Positions 1 to 11,053 of a stretch of 64,000 nucleotides of DNA are shown here, in pieces. A program made the translations under genes and the position numbers. Within the stretch, counting starts at the first letter, position 1. Every line of letters starts with the position of its first letter. Source of the DNA: Arthrobacter sp. NIO-1057 (GTDB lineage: Bacteria; Actinomycetota; Actinomycetes; Actinomycetales; Micrococcaceae); the NCBI RefSeq assembly GCF_900094805.1, contig NZ_FMAT01000001.1:940196-1004195 (forward strand). Direction: 5' to 3'. The notes under the pieces were generated by a model that was not told the origin of the DNA, made no database searches, and saw only the letters and a program-made list of their open reading frames with translations.

Positions 1-2148
<2,148 letters not shown>

Positions 2149-2250
2149 GTGGTAGCTCCCAATATCTCAAGCACAGTATTTTCTGGCGTCTTTAGTCTAC
2201 GTGAGGAATTCTGCGCATCTGGTAAATCCCCGCGGTTGATGACTGTTCTT

Positions 2251-3435
2251 CTAGCGAACAACAATACGTCGGACAGGTGGTTCACAGCCCACTTGCACGG
2301 AATCAAGACCCAACCAGGCCGCCATGCGTTCCAACTCACTTTGCAACGGTGCGTGAACTTCGGTCTCCCATCCTGATTCAAAATGAATACTTTTAGCGTG
2401 TAGCACCCCTCGGGCACGGTCAGCTTTTAGATCCACTCTGCCAACGAATTCATCGCCGTAAAGCATAGGAAAGACGTAGTAGCCGTAGCGTCGTTTTGCC
2501 TCCGGCACATAGATCTCTATCCGATATTCAAAGTCAAAGAACCGTTCTAAGCGTCGACGGTTGAAAACCATAGAATCAAAGGGCGATAACAGTCGCAGGT
2601 CCTTGCTCACCTTGCGTGGAATGGTTGTTTCTAACGGCATGTAGCAAGGTTCATTGATTCCTGTGACTTGTACCTGTTCTATGCGACCTGCATCAGCTTG
2701 TTGAGCCAGTTGTGCTTTTACTTCCCGAATTGGCAGCCGAAAATATTCGGCGACACAGTGAGCTGTCGCAACGCCCTGGGCGGCCAGTGAACGATTAACC
2801 AATCGTTCGAGTGCCTCCTGCCGATGTGCATCGTCGGCTTCCAAGGGCTCTCCCAATACATGGTGGGTCAGCGCGTAACGGCGTTCAAACTGTGAATTCC
2901 TACCTAAAGTGAGAATCTGTGCTCTAGCGAACAGTGATTCCGTGACGTATTTTGTGTCGTTCCAGTTCCAACCCCAATGTTCTTTGGACGTCACCGGTTC
3001 AACATCTAGGGCAGCACTAATTTCGCGGGCGCTAGACCCGGGATTCGCTTCCAGATAGTTGATAATCCGGTGAGACAGTTCTTGCTGCTCATCAGTAAAC
3101 AGGTGTGACTTGTCGATCCAGGTGCGCCGTTGCCACAACAATAAATCTGGGACAAGCTCTGCGCTCACGATGCTCGCTTCATGAGCCCAGTACTCGGTCA
3201 AGGCACTTCCGGGGGTCGCAAGAACCTTGTCTAGAGCGGTGATGTCGTAGGCACCGAGCCGGGCGAAAATTGGCATGTAGTGCGCGCGACGGACCACGTT
3301 GACCGAGTCGACTTGCAACTGCGAGATTGCTTGGACAGCATTAGTCATTTTCCGAGGGGTCACGGCCTGATCGTTGCGGCTTCGAGACAGACCTTGGGCG
3401 GCCAACGCGAGCCGCCGAGCCTGTTTAAGGCTCAT
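2251..3435 (-). CDS. Winged-helix DNA-binding protein, YcaQ/AlkX (HTH_42) family
   Basis: The protein belongs to the YcaQ-like winged-helix family, whose Escherichia coli member is a DNA glycosylase that unhooks interstrand crosslinks. Visible family features are the N-terminal helical segment (LKQARRLALAAQG), the QVD triplet around residue 41-43 followed by VNVVRRAHYMP, which matches the catalytic Q-x-D motif of the YcaQ branch, and the C-terminal LLSPFDSMVFNRRR and VGRVDLKADR segments. I use the ATG at 3435; an in-frame TTG at 3453 is a possible alternative, and neither has a strong ribosome binding site. The stop codon of hpf lies 38 bases upstream of this ATG, so the two are probably cotranscribed. 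DNA repair activity is inferred from the family only. Confidence 0.85.
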   Translation of the reverse strand: MSLKQARRLALAAQGLSRSRNDQAVTPRKMTNAVQAISQLQVDSVNVVRRAHYMPIFARLGAYDITALDKVLATPGSALTEYWAHEASIVSAELVPDLLLWQRRTWIDKSHLFTDEQQELSHRIINYLEANPGSSAREISAALDVEPVTSKEHWGWNWNDTKYVTESLFARAQILTLGRNSQFERRYALTHHVLGEPLEADDAHRQEALERLVNRSLAAQGVATAHCVAEYFRLPIREVKAQLAQQADAGRIEQVQVTGINEPCYMPLETTIPRKVSKDLRLLSPFDSMVFNRRRLERFFDFEYRIEIYVPEAKRRYGYYVFPMLYGDEFVGRVDLKADRARGVLHAKSIHFESGWETEVHAPLQSELERMAAWLGLDSVQVGCEPPVRRIVVR

Positions 3436-3473
3436 GACACGTTGACCGCCCAATGTAGTTTCCGCGTTGATAT

Positions 3474-4172
3474 TTAGCCCTCGGTGACTAGTGACTTGTC
3501 GCGGTAACCGCGAGTTTCGGTGGTGGATTCTTCATTGGAATTCAATGATGGATCCAGCGAGATAACACCGTACTGGTACTGAGTTCTGCCGTAGACCACA
3601 GCGTGCTCTCCGGTAGCTTCATCGATGAACAGGTAGAACGGGTGGCCAACTAGTTCCATGCGATCGACTGCATCATCAACACTCATCACTTCCGCTGGGA
3701 AGGACTTGCGACGAATAACCACTGGCGAGTAATCGGCCTCTTCTTCAGCCTGGGCAGCCTCCGCTGCCTTCTGAGCTTCGAGAGTCGATTCCACCAGTGA
3801 TTTGTCGCTGGAAACAGTTGGAAGAGCGCTGGTGGCTTCATGCACTGCTACAGGGGTGTGGTTGCCACGGTGAACTTTGCGCTTGTCACGAGCTTTACGC
3901 AGCCGTTCCAGAAGTTTCGCGAAGGCAACGTCGAAGGCAGCAAACTTATCTGCCCCACGTGCTTCAGCTCGGATTGCTGGGCCGCGGCCAACAACGGTCA
4001 ATTCAACGGACAGCGCCGTGCTCTGGTCACGGGCATGTGATTCTTTGAGGACCTTGACGTCGATGCGTTGAACTTTGGTCGCCAACTGGTCAACCTTGGT
4101 TATTTTTTCATCTACGTACTCACGGAAACGATCCGAAATGGTGATATTGCGTCCGCTGTAGTTCAGCTCCAT
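3474..4172 (-). CDS. hpf: Ribosome hibernation-promoting factor, long form
   Basis: Long HPF binds the 30S subunit and dimerises 70S ribosomes into inactive 100S particles during stationary phase. The start is the ATG at 4172, preceded by GGAGG six bases away; the open frame runs further upstream to 4295 but has no family similarity there. The 232 residues comprise an N-terminal S30AE domain (about 1-100, starting MELNYSGRNITISDRFREYV), a variable acidic linker, and the C-terminal dimerisation domain (about 170-228, with VIRRKSFPAEVMSVDDAV and GHPFYLFIDEATG). Two-domain length identifies it as long rather than short HPF. It heads a possible unit with the YcaQ-type gene and secA. Confidence 0.96.
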   Translation of the reverse strand: MELNYSGRNITISDRFREYVDEKITKVDQLATKVQRIDVKVLKESHARDQSTALSVELTVVGRGPAIRAEARGADKFAAFDVAFAKLLERLRKARDKRKVHRGNHTPVAVHEATSALPTVSSDKSLVESTLEAQKAAEAAQAEEEADYSPVVIRRKSFPAEVMSVDDAVDRMELVGHPFYLFIDEATGEHAVVYGRTQYQYGVISLDPSLNSNEESTTETRGYRDKSLVTEG

Positions 4173-4340
4173 GGTGTCCTCCAATAGAGAGTCGGGTGAC
4201 ACAACAGTCCGAATTTTCCATCCTTTCGGACTGAAGATGGGCTTTTCGCTGCATCTGTGATGCAACCCATACTTCACCTTAGGCCACCACAGCAAAGAAA
4301 CAAGTCTCCTGAGGCAGTTTTCCTATCGCGCTTAGCGAAA

Positions 4341-5129
4341 TCACTGTTCAGGGCCCTGATTAGGGGGCTTAGTCAAAGCCAATACAACACCCACGCTTAC
4401 GCTATATCCAGCTTTCTGGCAGGCCATCGCTGCTTGTCTGAGTGTAGAACCGGTAGTGAGGACATCATCTACTAAGATCACCTGACGTCCCGGCGTATCA
4501 GCCTGCTCGGCCACGAAATGCTCCTTGCCGCTACGCCGAGCAGAACCGCTCTTGAGTTTCTGTGCTCCGGCAAATACATGGCGTACACGGTAATGCAGGA
4601 CCGGTCTGATGCTCAGATGACTTGCATATAGCCCTCTGTTCATACCGCGCTCAAGCATTGTTGCTACTGGCGAATACCCCCGCTTTCCAACAGCTTTCAA
4701 AGAACTGGGAACCGGAACAATATAGGTGGTCATAGCATCAGGTTGCGGGACACAACTGGAGTTGATCGCCGCTGCCACATAGGGAGCAAACACCGATCCA
4801 AGAAAATATCGTTGCTTGTTTTTGAATGCCAGCATCGAGCGGGCCAGTTCTTTGCCATAGATGCCGCAAGAACTCACCGATAACTGCTGAGCTAGCAGTG
4901 GAAGCTCAACGTAGTGGTGGTGTCCGTCCGGTAGCGGAGGTAGGGAAAGCTGTTTCTGAATTTCACTTCGACACTCGGGACAAAGGCGAAAGTCTGCCCT
5001 GGAACACACGGCACAACTTGTGGGAACCAGAAAATTGGTCAGTTCTCGTAACCCAAAACTGATCCATCGCACGGTTCGCCGTTGGATCAAGGTATCGAGA
5101 GCATCAAGCCACTGAGCAGGAATTCTCAT
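4341..5129 (-). CDS. comF: ComF family phosphoribosyltransferase-like protein
   Basis: The 262-residue product has the ComF layout: a zinc-ribbon-like N-terminus with cysteines at 39, 42, 50 and 53, and a type I phosphoribosyltransferase domain whose PRPP-binding loop reads ILVDDVLTTGSTL near residue 220. ComF proteins are linked to DNA uptake in Bacillus and Haemophilus, but the biochemical reaction is not established, and in actinobacteria the gene is simply a conserved companion of mtrAB-lpqB. It follows lpqB by 68 bases on the same strand and is probably the last gene of that operon. The RGYSP motif expected in the family is present (GKRGYSPVA). Confidence 0.9.
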   Translation of the reverse strand: MRIPAQWLDALDTLIQRRTVRWISFGLRELTNFLVPTSCAVCSRADFRLCPECRSEIQKQLSLPPLPDGHHHYVELPLLAQQLSVSSCGIYGKELARSMLAFKNKQRYFLGSVFAPYVAAAINSSCVPQPDAMTTYIVPVPSSLKAVGKRGYSPVATMLERGMNRGLYASHLSIRPVLHYRVRHVFAGAQKLKSGSARRSGKEHFVAEQADTPGRQVILVDDVLTTGSTLRQAAMACQKAGYSVSVGVVLALTKPPNQGPEQ

Positions 5130-5197
5130 CTACCAAGGATGCCTTGGCTTCCTCTGGAACGGACTCCAAGGACCAACCAGTTGTGAAGAACGTGGTC

Positions 5198-6901
5198 CTA
5201 TCCGGGATAAGCGACGTCTTGGGCGAAATCATCCAGTTCGTGCCAGGAATTACCAACCCGGGTGTAGAGCTTCTCCTTGGTTTCGGCATAAACCTCACGC
5301 CGGTCTCCCACGCCGGTGGCAATACCGACCATCCCGAGTAGCAGCTGCAAATGCTCGCTGCCGCCTTCAAAGGTCATCTGCGCTGCTTCAACAACTTCAG
5401 AATCATCCAACGCCGCCACGATGATCGAACTATCTGAATCCCAGAGCGCGGTGTTGACCGGTACCTCAGGGTATAAGCGCATCGGAGAGTCGGTCAGGCC
5501 ACGGGGCACACCTTCGGCATCGCGAATGACGCCAGCTACATACAATGACGTTGTAGAACCCTTGGTGGCCACGATGAGGGCACGAGCGCCGTCACGTGAA
5601 ATCCTCAACGAGTCAATGTCTGCTCCCTTGAGCCACGCAACATCGATCGGTCGCGCCTCACCCTTGGATGCAGTTTCCGCTGGGATGGCCATAATTGGAG
5701 TTTCTGCTCCATTGTCAGCAGTCCAAGTCCAACCAGCAACGTCCATAGACGGCTGGATCAAATCCTTACCTTCTAGGGCCAGATGAAGCTTTCCAGAGTC
5801 GTCAATTCTCAACAACTGTGTGCGGCGTCCGTTGAGGAAGGCGTAGCTGTTGCCAACTGGAGACATGGCAGGATCTCGTGGATCGTAGCTTGATACGTCA
5901 GGAAGCCCACCCACCGGAATGATTGAGCGTCCCTTGACGTACACCAAATCTTGGTCGGAAATTCCTATCAGCGTGTCTTGCGTGCTTGGATTGATTTCCG
6001 CGGGCTCAATCTTTGAATCATCCGATGCCAGGTTCACTTCGTTTTCTTCACGGAGCATCTTGACCGAGTCCACCGAAGAAAGTCCGGTCAGCGAAGCCTC
6101 CAACTGCTGTTTCATCAAAAGCAGCGTCTGGTCAGTGGTATCGGTGAAAGAATCCGAGTTCAGGTCAATCGTCGCTTCCCTGTCACGCACAGGTACTGCA
6201 GATCGAACTAGTTTACTGGCGGAGGAAAAAGCGGAAACGACAGCATTTTCCAAGTACGGTGCCGGGCCCTTGAGCAACGCTTCGACCATCGACGTGGTTG
6301 TCCCCGACCCAGAAGTGAACCAGCGAATATCCGGGACAAGGTATGCGTAGCTAGCGTCATAGAAGTACAGGGTTTGCGCTGCAAAAATCTTGGTGAAGGT
6401 CGAAGCTTCCAACATGATGCCATCGGGGGCATCAACAATGCGCCACTGATCGTCTTCCTTCGCGACCTTGACATCCACGGCTCTAGTCGAATGATCCGGA
6501 TAAGTGGTGCGCACCCCTTGCGCGTCGACTTCTCCAGTAATCTCCAATTGGATGGTGTACTGGTTGGTGTCGGACCCGTTGACCACGTTGAAGGCTTCAT
6601 AAATCAGGGTCTGAGTGTCACCACGCCAAGAGTTTTTCAGTTCCGCGTTCATGTACTCGCGAGCAACTGCGTAGTCCTCGGAGACAGAACGACCGGCCTC
6701 AACAAATCCTTCAACGATGGCACGAGCATCGGCGCCGTCCGTGGGACCTTCCGCCGCGTAACTATAGGTTTCGGCTCCACTGTCATCGGACCCGGCTTCA
6801 ATTTGTTGCACACTTGATGAGCGTGGAATCGAAGCACATCCAGAGAGGACCAATAACCCTACGAGCAGTGAGGAGAGCAGGACCTTGAGTCTTTTGGTCA
6901 C
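5198..6901 (-). CDS. lpqB: Lipoprotein LpqB, MtrAB accessory protein
   Basis: LpqB is an extracytoplasmic lipoprotein known in mycobacteria to interact with the sensor MtrB and modulate MtrA phosphorylation. A signal peptide with lipobox LSGC (Cys22) is clear. It is followed by a GerMN domain (around residues 190-290, with [14 protein letters not shown]) and a C-terminal beta-propeller-like region. At 567 residues it has the normal length. Its ATG overlaps the stop of mtrB by four bases (6898-6901), so translation is probably coupled. The order mtrA-mtrB-lpqB is diagnostic for Actinobacteria. Confidence 0.96.
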   Translation of the reverse strand: MTKRLKVLLSSLLVGLLVLSGCASIPRSSSVQQIEAGSDDSGAETYSYAAEGPTDGADARAIVEGFVEAGRSVSEDYAVAREYMNAELKNSWRGDTQTLIYEAFNVVNGSDTNQYTIQLEITGEVDAQGVRTTYPDHSTRAVDVKVAKEDDQWRIVDAPDGIMLEASTFTKIFAAQTLYFYDASYAYLVPDIRWFTSGSGTTTSMVEALLKGPAPYLENAVVSAFSSASKLVRSAVPVRDREATIDLNSDSFTDTTDQTLLLMKQQLEASLTGLSSVDSVKMLREENEVNLASDDSKIEPAEINPSTQDTLIGISDQDLVYVKGRSIIPVGGLPDVSSYDPRDPAMSPVGNSYAFLNGRRTQLLRIDDSGKLHLALEGKDLIQPSMDVAGWTWTADNGAETPIMAIPAETASKGEARPIDVAWLKGADIDSLRISRDGARALIVATKGSTTSLYVAGVIRDAEGVPRGLTDSPMRLYPEVPVNTALWDSDSSIIVAALDDSEVVEAAQMTFEGGSEHLQLLLGMVGIATGVGDRREVYAETKEKLYTRVGNSWHELDDFAQDVAYPG

Positions 6902-8709
6902 TGGTTCTCCTCCTTCTTCGTTTCACTGCTCACCGTGCTTGGATCAGTCACATCATCATCAATCGGTGCATCATCTAAGCCGAGGATCAATGGCGTATAG
7001 CCAATCTTGGGCACCTCACCGGTCAGCGGGAAGCTGTCGCCCACCGGCGGCAAGATGTTCTCGGGCACGGCTGGTTCCAATGGCAGTGGGGAGGAATCAA
7101 TTTCCTGATTTTCAGATTTGGGCAGCGTCAAACGGAACACTGAACCTATCTGAGGCTTGCCCCATGCTTCCAAACGTCCTTCGTGCAACCGGGTATCTTC
7201 CATAGAAATCGACAAGCCAAGTCCGGACCCACCGGTCGTTCGAGCGCGGGCCGGATCGGCGCGCCAGAACCTGTCAAAGACATGCTCGCATGCTTCTTGG
7301 GACATGCCAATGCCGTAGTCACGAACTGATACTGCCACCGCGCTTTGGTTCGCGGCGATGGTGATGTCGATAGGTTTACTTTCGCCGTGTTCCACGGCGT
7401 TAAGCACCAAGTTACGTATGATGCGTTCAACGCGACGTGGATCGACTTCTGCCACGCAACCATCACTCGGTGCATTCAGTCGAATGATTGAACCGTACTC
7501 GTCGGCTACCGGCGTAGCGGTCTCTATTACTTTTCGAGCAATGGCGTTCAAGTCAGTAGATTCGAGATCCAAGACCGCCACCCCGGCATCAAATCGGGAG
7601 ACTTCAAGCAGGTCGTTAAGTAGGTGCTGGAAACGCTCGATCTGGTTGTACATGAGCTCGGCGGAGCGTGCGGTGAGCGGATCAAAATCTTCTCGCGCAT
7701 CGTGGATGACTTCGGCGGCCATCCGTACCGTCGTCAAAGGGGTTCGCAGTTCGTGTGAAACATCAGAGACGAAGCGTTGTTGCATCGCGGAGAGGTTATT
7801 TAGCTGGGTGATCTGTTCTTGCAAGGAGTGCGCCATGTGGTTAAAGGCGGTGCCCAAACGAGCCACTTCATCCTTGCCAGCGACCTTCATACGTCGGTCT
7901 AAATCGCCTGCGGCAATGCGCTCTGATACATAGGCTGCATCGGCGACCGGACGGACCACGGTACGAGCCACAGACCACGCAACAAAACCAACAACTGCCA
8001 GCAGAATTAGGCCGGTGAATGCCAGCGCCCGGTTAATGAATTCCAAGGTGGATTGCACGCTGGACAGGTCATAGACAAGGTACAGCCCATATTCTCGACC
8101 AGGTGGTATCAAGACCTTGGTGCCAACGACCAGACCTGGTTGGGCCTGATCAGCATTGCCCAACTCCACCGAACGCCAATAAATGCCCTGTTCTCCGGCA
8201 ACCCGTTCGGCCAAATCATTGGGAATCACTCGGGTAGTTAAGTTACCCGACGCCATGGGACCGACGTACAGACTCTGATCACCCGCAATGGGCATCAGAA
8301 CAAAATCTCGCACCACCGTTGCGCCATCGCCTTCAAGGGAGGCGAGGGTGGAATTTACCAGTGCCTGTGTTGACGCACGGTCAGTGGTTGACGCAGATTC
8401 TAAGATTGAACGCGCCTGAGTAAGACCCCGTTCAGATTCCTTGGAGATCTGGTTTACGCGCTCTTCATAGAGCGTCGAGGCGATCTGGTTGGACAAGAAA
8501 GCGCCCGCTGCCAGCATCGCTAGGGTGGTGAACAGCAGTGTGGAGATCACCGTGCGGTAGATCAAATACCGTTGCCAACGATGCCTGATGGTCACCAATG
8601 GACGCTTGAACCAATTGCGCAAATTGGCTATGGAGAACCGCTTCGGATGAGGTTGGACAGACACGTCGAGCGGAACTAACTCTTTGCCGGTCGACGTGTG
8701 GGAGCTCAA
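6898..8709 (-). CDS. mtrB: Two-component sensor histidine kinase MtrB
   Basis: MtrB is the membrane sensor that phosphorylates MtrA, controlling cell wall metabolism and division in actinobacteria. Two membrane helices (about residues 52-75 and 227-249) frame an extracytoplasmic sensor segment. They are followed by a HAMP domain, the HisKA box [13 protein letters not shown] with the phospho-acceptor His319, an N box ([12 protein letters not shown]), and G boxes ([21 protein letters not shown]). The proline- and acid-rich tail after residue 540 is typical. The start is a TTG at 8709 whose last two bases belong to the TGA stop of mtrA; no better start lies nearby. Downstream, its stop overlaps the start of lpqB. 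Confidence 0.96.
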   Translation of the reverse strand: MSSHTSTGKELVPLDVSVQPHPKRFSIANLRNWFKRPLVTIRHRWQRYLIYRTVISTLLFTTLAMLAAGAFLSNQIASTLYEERVNQISKESERGLTQARSILESASTTDRASTQALVNSTLASLEGDGATVVRDFVLMPIAGDQSLYVGPMASGNLTTRVIPNDLAERVAGEQGIYWRSVELGNADQAQPGLVVGTKVLIPPGREYGLYLVYDLSSVQSTLEFINRALAFTGLILLAVVGFVAWSVARTVVRPVADAAYVSERIAAGDLDRRMKVAGKDEVARLGTAFNHMAHSLQEQITQLNNLSAMQQRFVSDVSHELRTPLTTVRMAAEVIHDAREDFDPLTARSAELMYNQIERFQHLLNDLLEVSRFDAGVAVLDLESTDLNAIARKVIETATPVADEYGSIIRLNAPSDGCVAEVDPRRVERIIRNLVLNAVEHGESKPIDITIAANQSAVAVSVRDYGIGMSQEACEHVFDRFWRADPARARTTGGSGLGLSISMEDTRLHEGRLEAWGKPQIGSVFRLTLPKSENQEIDSSPLPLEPAVPENILPPVGDSFPLTGEVPKIGYTPLILGLDDAPIDDDVTDPSTVSSETKKEENQ

Positions 8710-9386
8710 CTTGCCGTACCTGCTTTGTAGCCCACTCCGCGTACGGTTTGGATAATCTGTGGCTTCTCCGGGTCAATCTCGATCTTGGAACGCAGTCGCT
8801 GAACATGCACGTTTACCAGTCGGGTATCGGCCGCATGCCGGTAACCCCAGACAGCTTCGAGCAGCTGCTCACGGCTGAAGACTTGCCACGGCTTGCGAGC
8901 CATAGTCACCAGTAGGTCGAACTCCAGCGGGGTTAATGAAACAGGCTGATTGCCACGCGTCACCTGGTGTCCGGCAACGTCAATAGAAACTTCACCGACC
9001 TGCAGAGTTTCTGCCGCATGGGTTTCATTTGGACGCAGGCGTGCACGAACGCGAGCGACGAGTTCGGCCGGCTTGAACGGCTTGGGAACATAATCATCGG
9101 CACCCGACTCCAGACCACGCACCACGTCCGCAGTATCAGACTTGGCGGTGAGCATCACCACGGGAACATCAGACTCGGCACGGATCTGCTTACAGACTTC
9201 GATGCCGTCTATGCCCGGGAGCATCAGGTCCAAGAGCACTAGGTCAGGATTAAACTCACGGAAGGCAGCTAGAGCGCCAGATCCTTCATAACAAAATGAA
9301 GCTTCGAAGCCATCATTTTGCAGGACAATTCCAATCATTTCCGACAATGCTTCATCGTCGTCAACGACTAAAATCCGTGCTTTCAT
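8706..9386 (-). CDS. mtrA: Response regulator MtrA
   Basis: MtrA is an OmpR/PhoB-type DNA-binding response regulator. The receiver domain occupies residues 1-115, with the acidic pocket DDD at 9-11, phospho-acceptor Asp53 (LVLLDLMLPG) and the conserved lysine in PKPFKPAEL. The winged-helix effector domain covers about 130-222 (LTPLEFDLLV, SREQLLEAVWGY, VHVQRLRSKIE, TVRGVGYKAG). The ATG at 9386 has a GGGGG ribosome binding site. It is the first gene of the mtrA-mtrB-lpqB-comF unit; the 136 bases upstream of it must hold the operon promoter, in which I see no clear binding repeat. Confidence 0.97.
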   Translation of the reverse strand: MKARILVVDDDEALSEMIGIVLQNDGFEASFCYEGSGALAAFREFNPDLVLLDLMLPGIDGIEVCKQIRAESDVPVVMLTAKSDTADVVRGLESGADDYVPKPFKPAELVARVRARLRPNETHAAETLQVGEVSIDVAGHQVTRGNQPVSLTPLEFDLLVTMARKPWQVFSREQLLEAVWGYRHAADTRLVNVHVQRLRSKIEIDPEKPQIIQTVRGVGYKAGTAS

Positions 9387-9522
9387 CCCATGTCCCCCTG
9401 TAACCGTGGGTCTCAGGTTCCAACCGTCTGGTCAAACCGGGCATATCAGCTAGCCCACTATTCCTAAGATACATGATCAGTTGCCATATTCTGGCTGTGA
9501 CCGGCACGAATAAGCCAAACCG

Positions 9523-10584
9523 TTATGCATCGACGCGAGTTTGCTCCAACGCTTGGGCATAGGCGGAAAGTTGTTGCAGGGTCGCCACCGCTTCAGCACT
9601 GGTGCACCGAGTGAAATCGCCACGAGGCATCAGTGTCATCGCACCAAGTTGTCCATCGCCCAGACCAAGCTGGCGCCACGGGCGCAAGATGGTATTGACA
9701 CCTTCAACTACTCCCGGTGCGCGTAGTCCTGGGGTTAACACCTGCAAGAAGACGCGGCCACTACTTTCAATGAGGCCGGCCACCCGTTCCCACTGGTGAT
9801 GATCCATTCCCTGCGGGTCAATGACCAATGCTGTGGCACCTGCCTGAACTAACAGGTCCACGCGTTCGACCCACCGCGCCTGGCTGGTCGGCAAGTTTAT
9901 TATTGTCTGGCTCTGGTACGCCTGCTCGTCGTCGTGAAGTACTTTAAAGAATTCTTCATAACTGCCGCGTACTTCCGAACGTGGGATGGAGCGCAGAGTT
10001 CGGTAACCGCTAGAGGTTTTGATGCTGCCATCAAGCACATCAGCAAACAGTGGCTCATCGAGTTGCACGCTAAAGGAACGCACGCTGGTGATCCGCGCGA
10101 GTCGGTCAAGGTGTTCTCTAAGCCCATGGGCATAAGCCGCAATGATGTCTCGGCGAGCGCCGTGATCACTGATCGTGCGCTCGCCATTAGCGAGGAACAG
10201 CCGGGCAGCTAGACTCCAGGGTCCGAGCACTGTCAGCTTGAGCCGTTGGGCGGGTTTACGTTCCGCACCGAGCACATCGGCGAGTAAGTTTTCATCGCTT
10301 CGCAGGATGCTGCGGGCCCGGCGGGCATCTATCCCATCATTTACTCCGACTCGCCAGCCGTGCGGTTGTAAGTCAAAACCTAGCTCGGCCAGCATTGTGG
10401 CACTTCGTCCAACTTTGTCGGCTCCGACCCCGCGGTCGGCCAGCTGCGGAAGCAGGGCAAGGTTGGGTTCCCCCAATTCCCCGCGAACGATCTCGTGAAT
10501 CTGTAGCGGGTCAGTACCGGGAAAATGGCAAAACGCAGTGGCGTACACGTCACTGCGTTCTAGCTCTTGGAAGTTATTAGGCAT
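9523..10584 (-). CDS. MetE-like (cobalamin-independent methionine synthase family) protein
   Basis: The 353-residue protein resembles the short actinobacterial proteins annotated as vitamin B12-independent methionine synthase (Rv3015c type). It shares the UROD/MetE-like barrel layout, visible in the N-terminal FPGTDPLQIHEIVRGELGE, the segments GVGADKVGR and VLGPWSLAA, and SVQLDEPLFADVL. It is far shorter than true MetE (about 750 residues), and I cannot make out the full set of zinc-binding His and Cys residues, so methionine synthesis is unproven. Its ATG lies inside the last codons of the chorismate mutase gene (8-base overlap), which implies coupled translation. A role in one-carbon or sulfur metabolism is a guess from the fold. 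Confidence 0.75.
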   Translation of the reverse strand: MPNNFQELERSDVYATAFCHFPGTDPLQIHEIVRGELGEPNLALLPQLADRGVGADKVGRSATMLAELGFDLQPHGWRVGVNDGIDARRARSILRSDENLLADVLGAERKPAQRLKLTVLGPWSLAARLFLANGERTISDHGARRDIIAAYAHGLREHLDRLARITSVRSFSVQLDEPLFADVLDGSIKTSSGYRTLRSIPRSEVRGSYEEFFKVLHDDEQAYQSQTIINLPTSQARWVERVDLLVQAGATALVIDPQGMDHHQWERVAGLIESSGRVFLQVLTPGLRAPGVVEGVNTILRPWRQLGLGDGQLGAMTLMPRGDFTRCTSAEAVATLQQLSAYAQALEQTRVDA

Positions 10585-10948
10585 TCTTGTGCGTGTCAGA
10601 AATATGTTGATGGTGGCGGATCACTTCAGAGATCACAAAATTCAAGAACTTCTCCGCAAACTCTGGATCAAGATGAGCCTCGTGCGCTAGGGCACGCAAG
10701 CGTTCAATCTGGGCCTTCTCGCGGTTTGGATCGCTCGGTGGGAGTTTGTGCTTGGCTTTGAGGTGGCCTACCCGCTGAGTCGCTTTGAAGCGCTCGGCCA
10801 AAAGGTAGACAAGCTGTGCGTCAAAGTTGTCGATGCTCCCGCGGATGGCGTAGAGCTCCTCAAGCACTTCATTTTGGACCTCACCCTGCAACGAGCTGGC
10901 GTGCGGGTCGAATGACTCGTTCAGTGCAGTGTTTTTCGGCTCGTTCAT
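10577..10948 (-). CDS. Chorismate mutase, AroQ type
   Basis: Chorismate mutase converts chorismate to prephenate in phenylalanine and tyrosine synthesis. The 123 residues include the all-helical AroQ domain from about residue 30: LEELYAIRGSIDNFDAQLVY, then LLAERFKATQRVGHLKAKH with the conserved active-site arginine and lysine, and EFAEKFLNFVISEVIRHHQ near the end. There is no signal peptide, so this is a cytoplasmic enzyme, unlike the secreted mycobacterial *MtCM. It stands alone without prephenate dehydratase or DAHP synthase and is joined by overlap to the MetE-like gene. The region upstream to 11050 contains only the terminator of the ABC transporter operon and presumably the promoter of this gene. 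Confidence 0.9.
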   Translation of the reverse strand: MNEPKNTALNESFDPHASSLQGEVQNEVLEELYAIRGSIDNFDAQLVYLLAERFKATQRVGHLKAKHKLPPSDPNREKAQIERLRALAHEAHLDPEFAEKFLNFVISEVIRHHQHISDTHKNA

Positions 10949-10991
10949 GGTGTTAAGTTTACGGGTTCACCACTCAAATCTCGCACAAAGT

Positions 10992-11032
10992 GACGTGCCC
11001 CAGCTACGCGGGTAGCGTAGCTGGGGCACGTC
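10992..11032 (-). terminator. 18-bp perfect hairpin ending the peptide ABC transporter operon
   Basis: Arms 10992-11009 and 11015-11032 are perfectly complementary around a five-base loop. The hairpin lies 21 bases past the stop of the dual ATPase gene and before chorismate mutase. There is no long T run, so termination is inferred from stem strength and position. Confidence 0.75.
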
Positions 11033-11053
11033 ATTTGGCACATAGCTTGTCAG

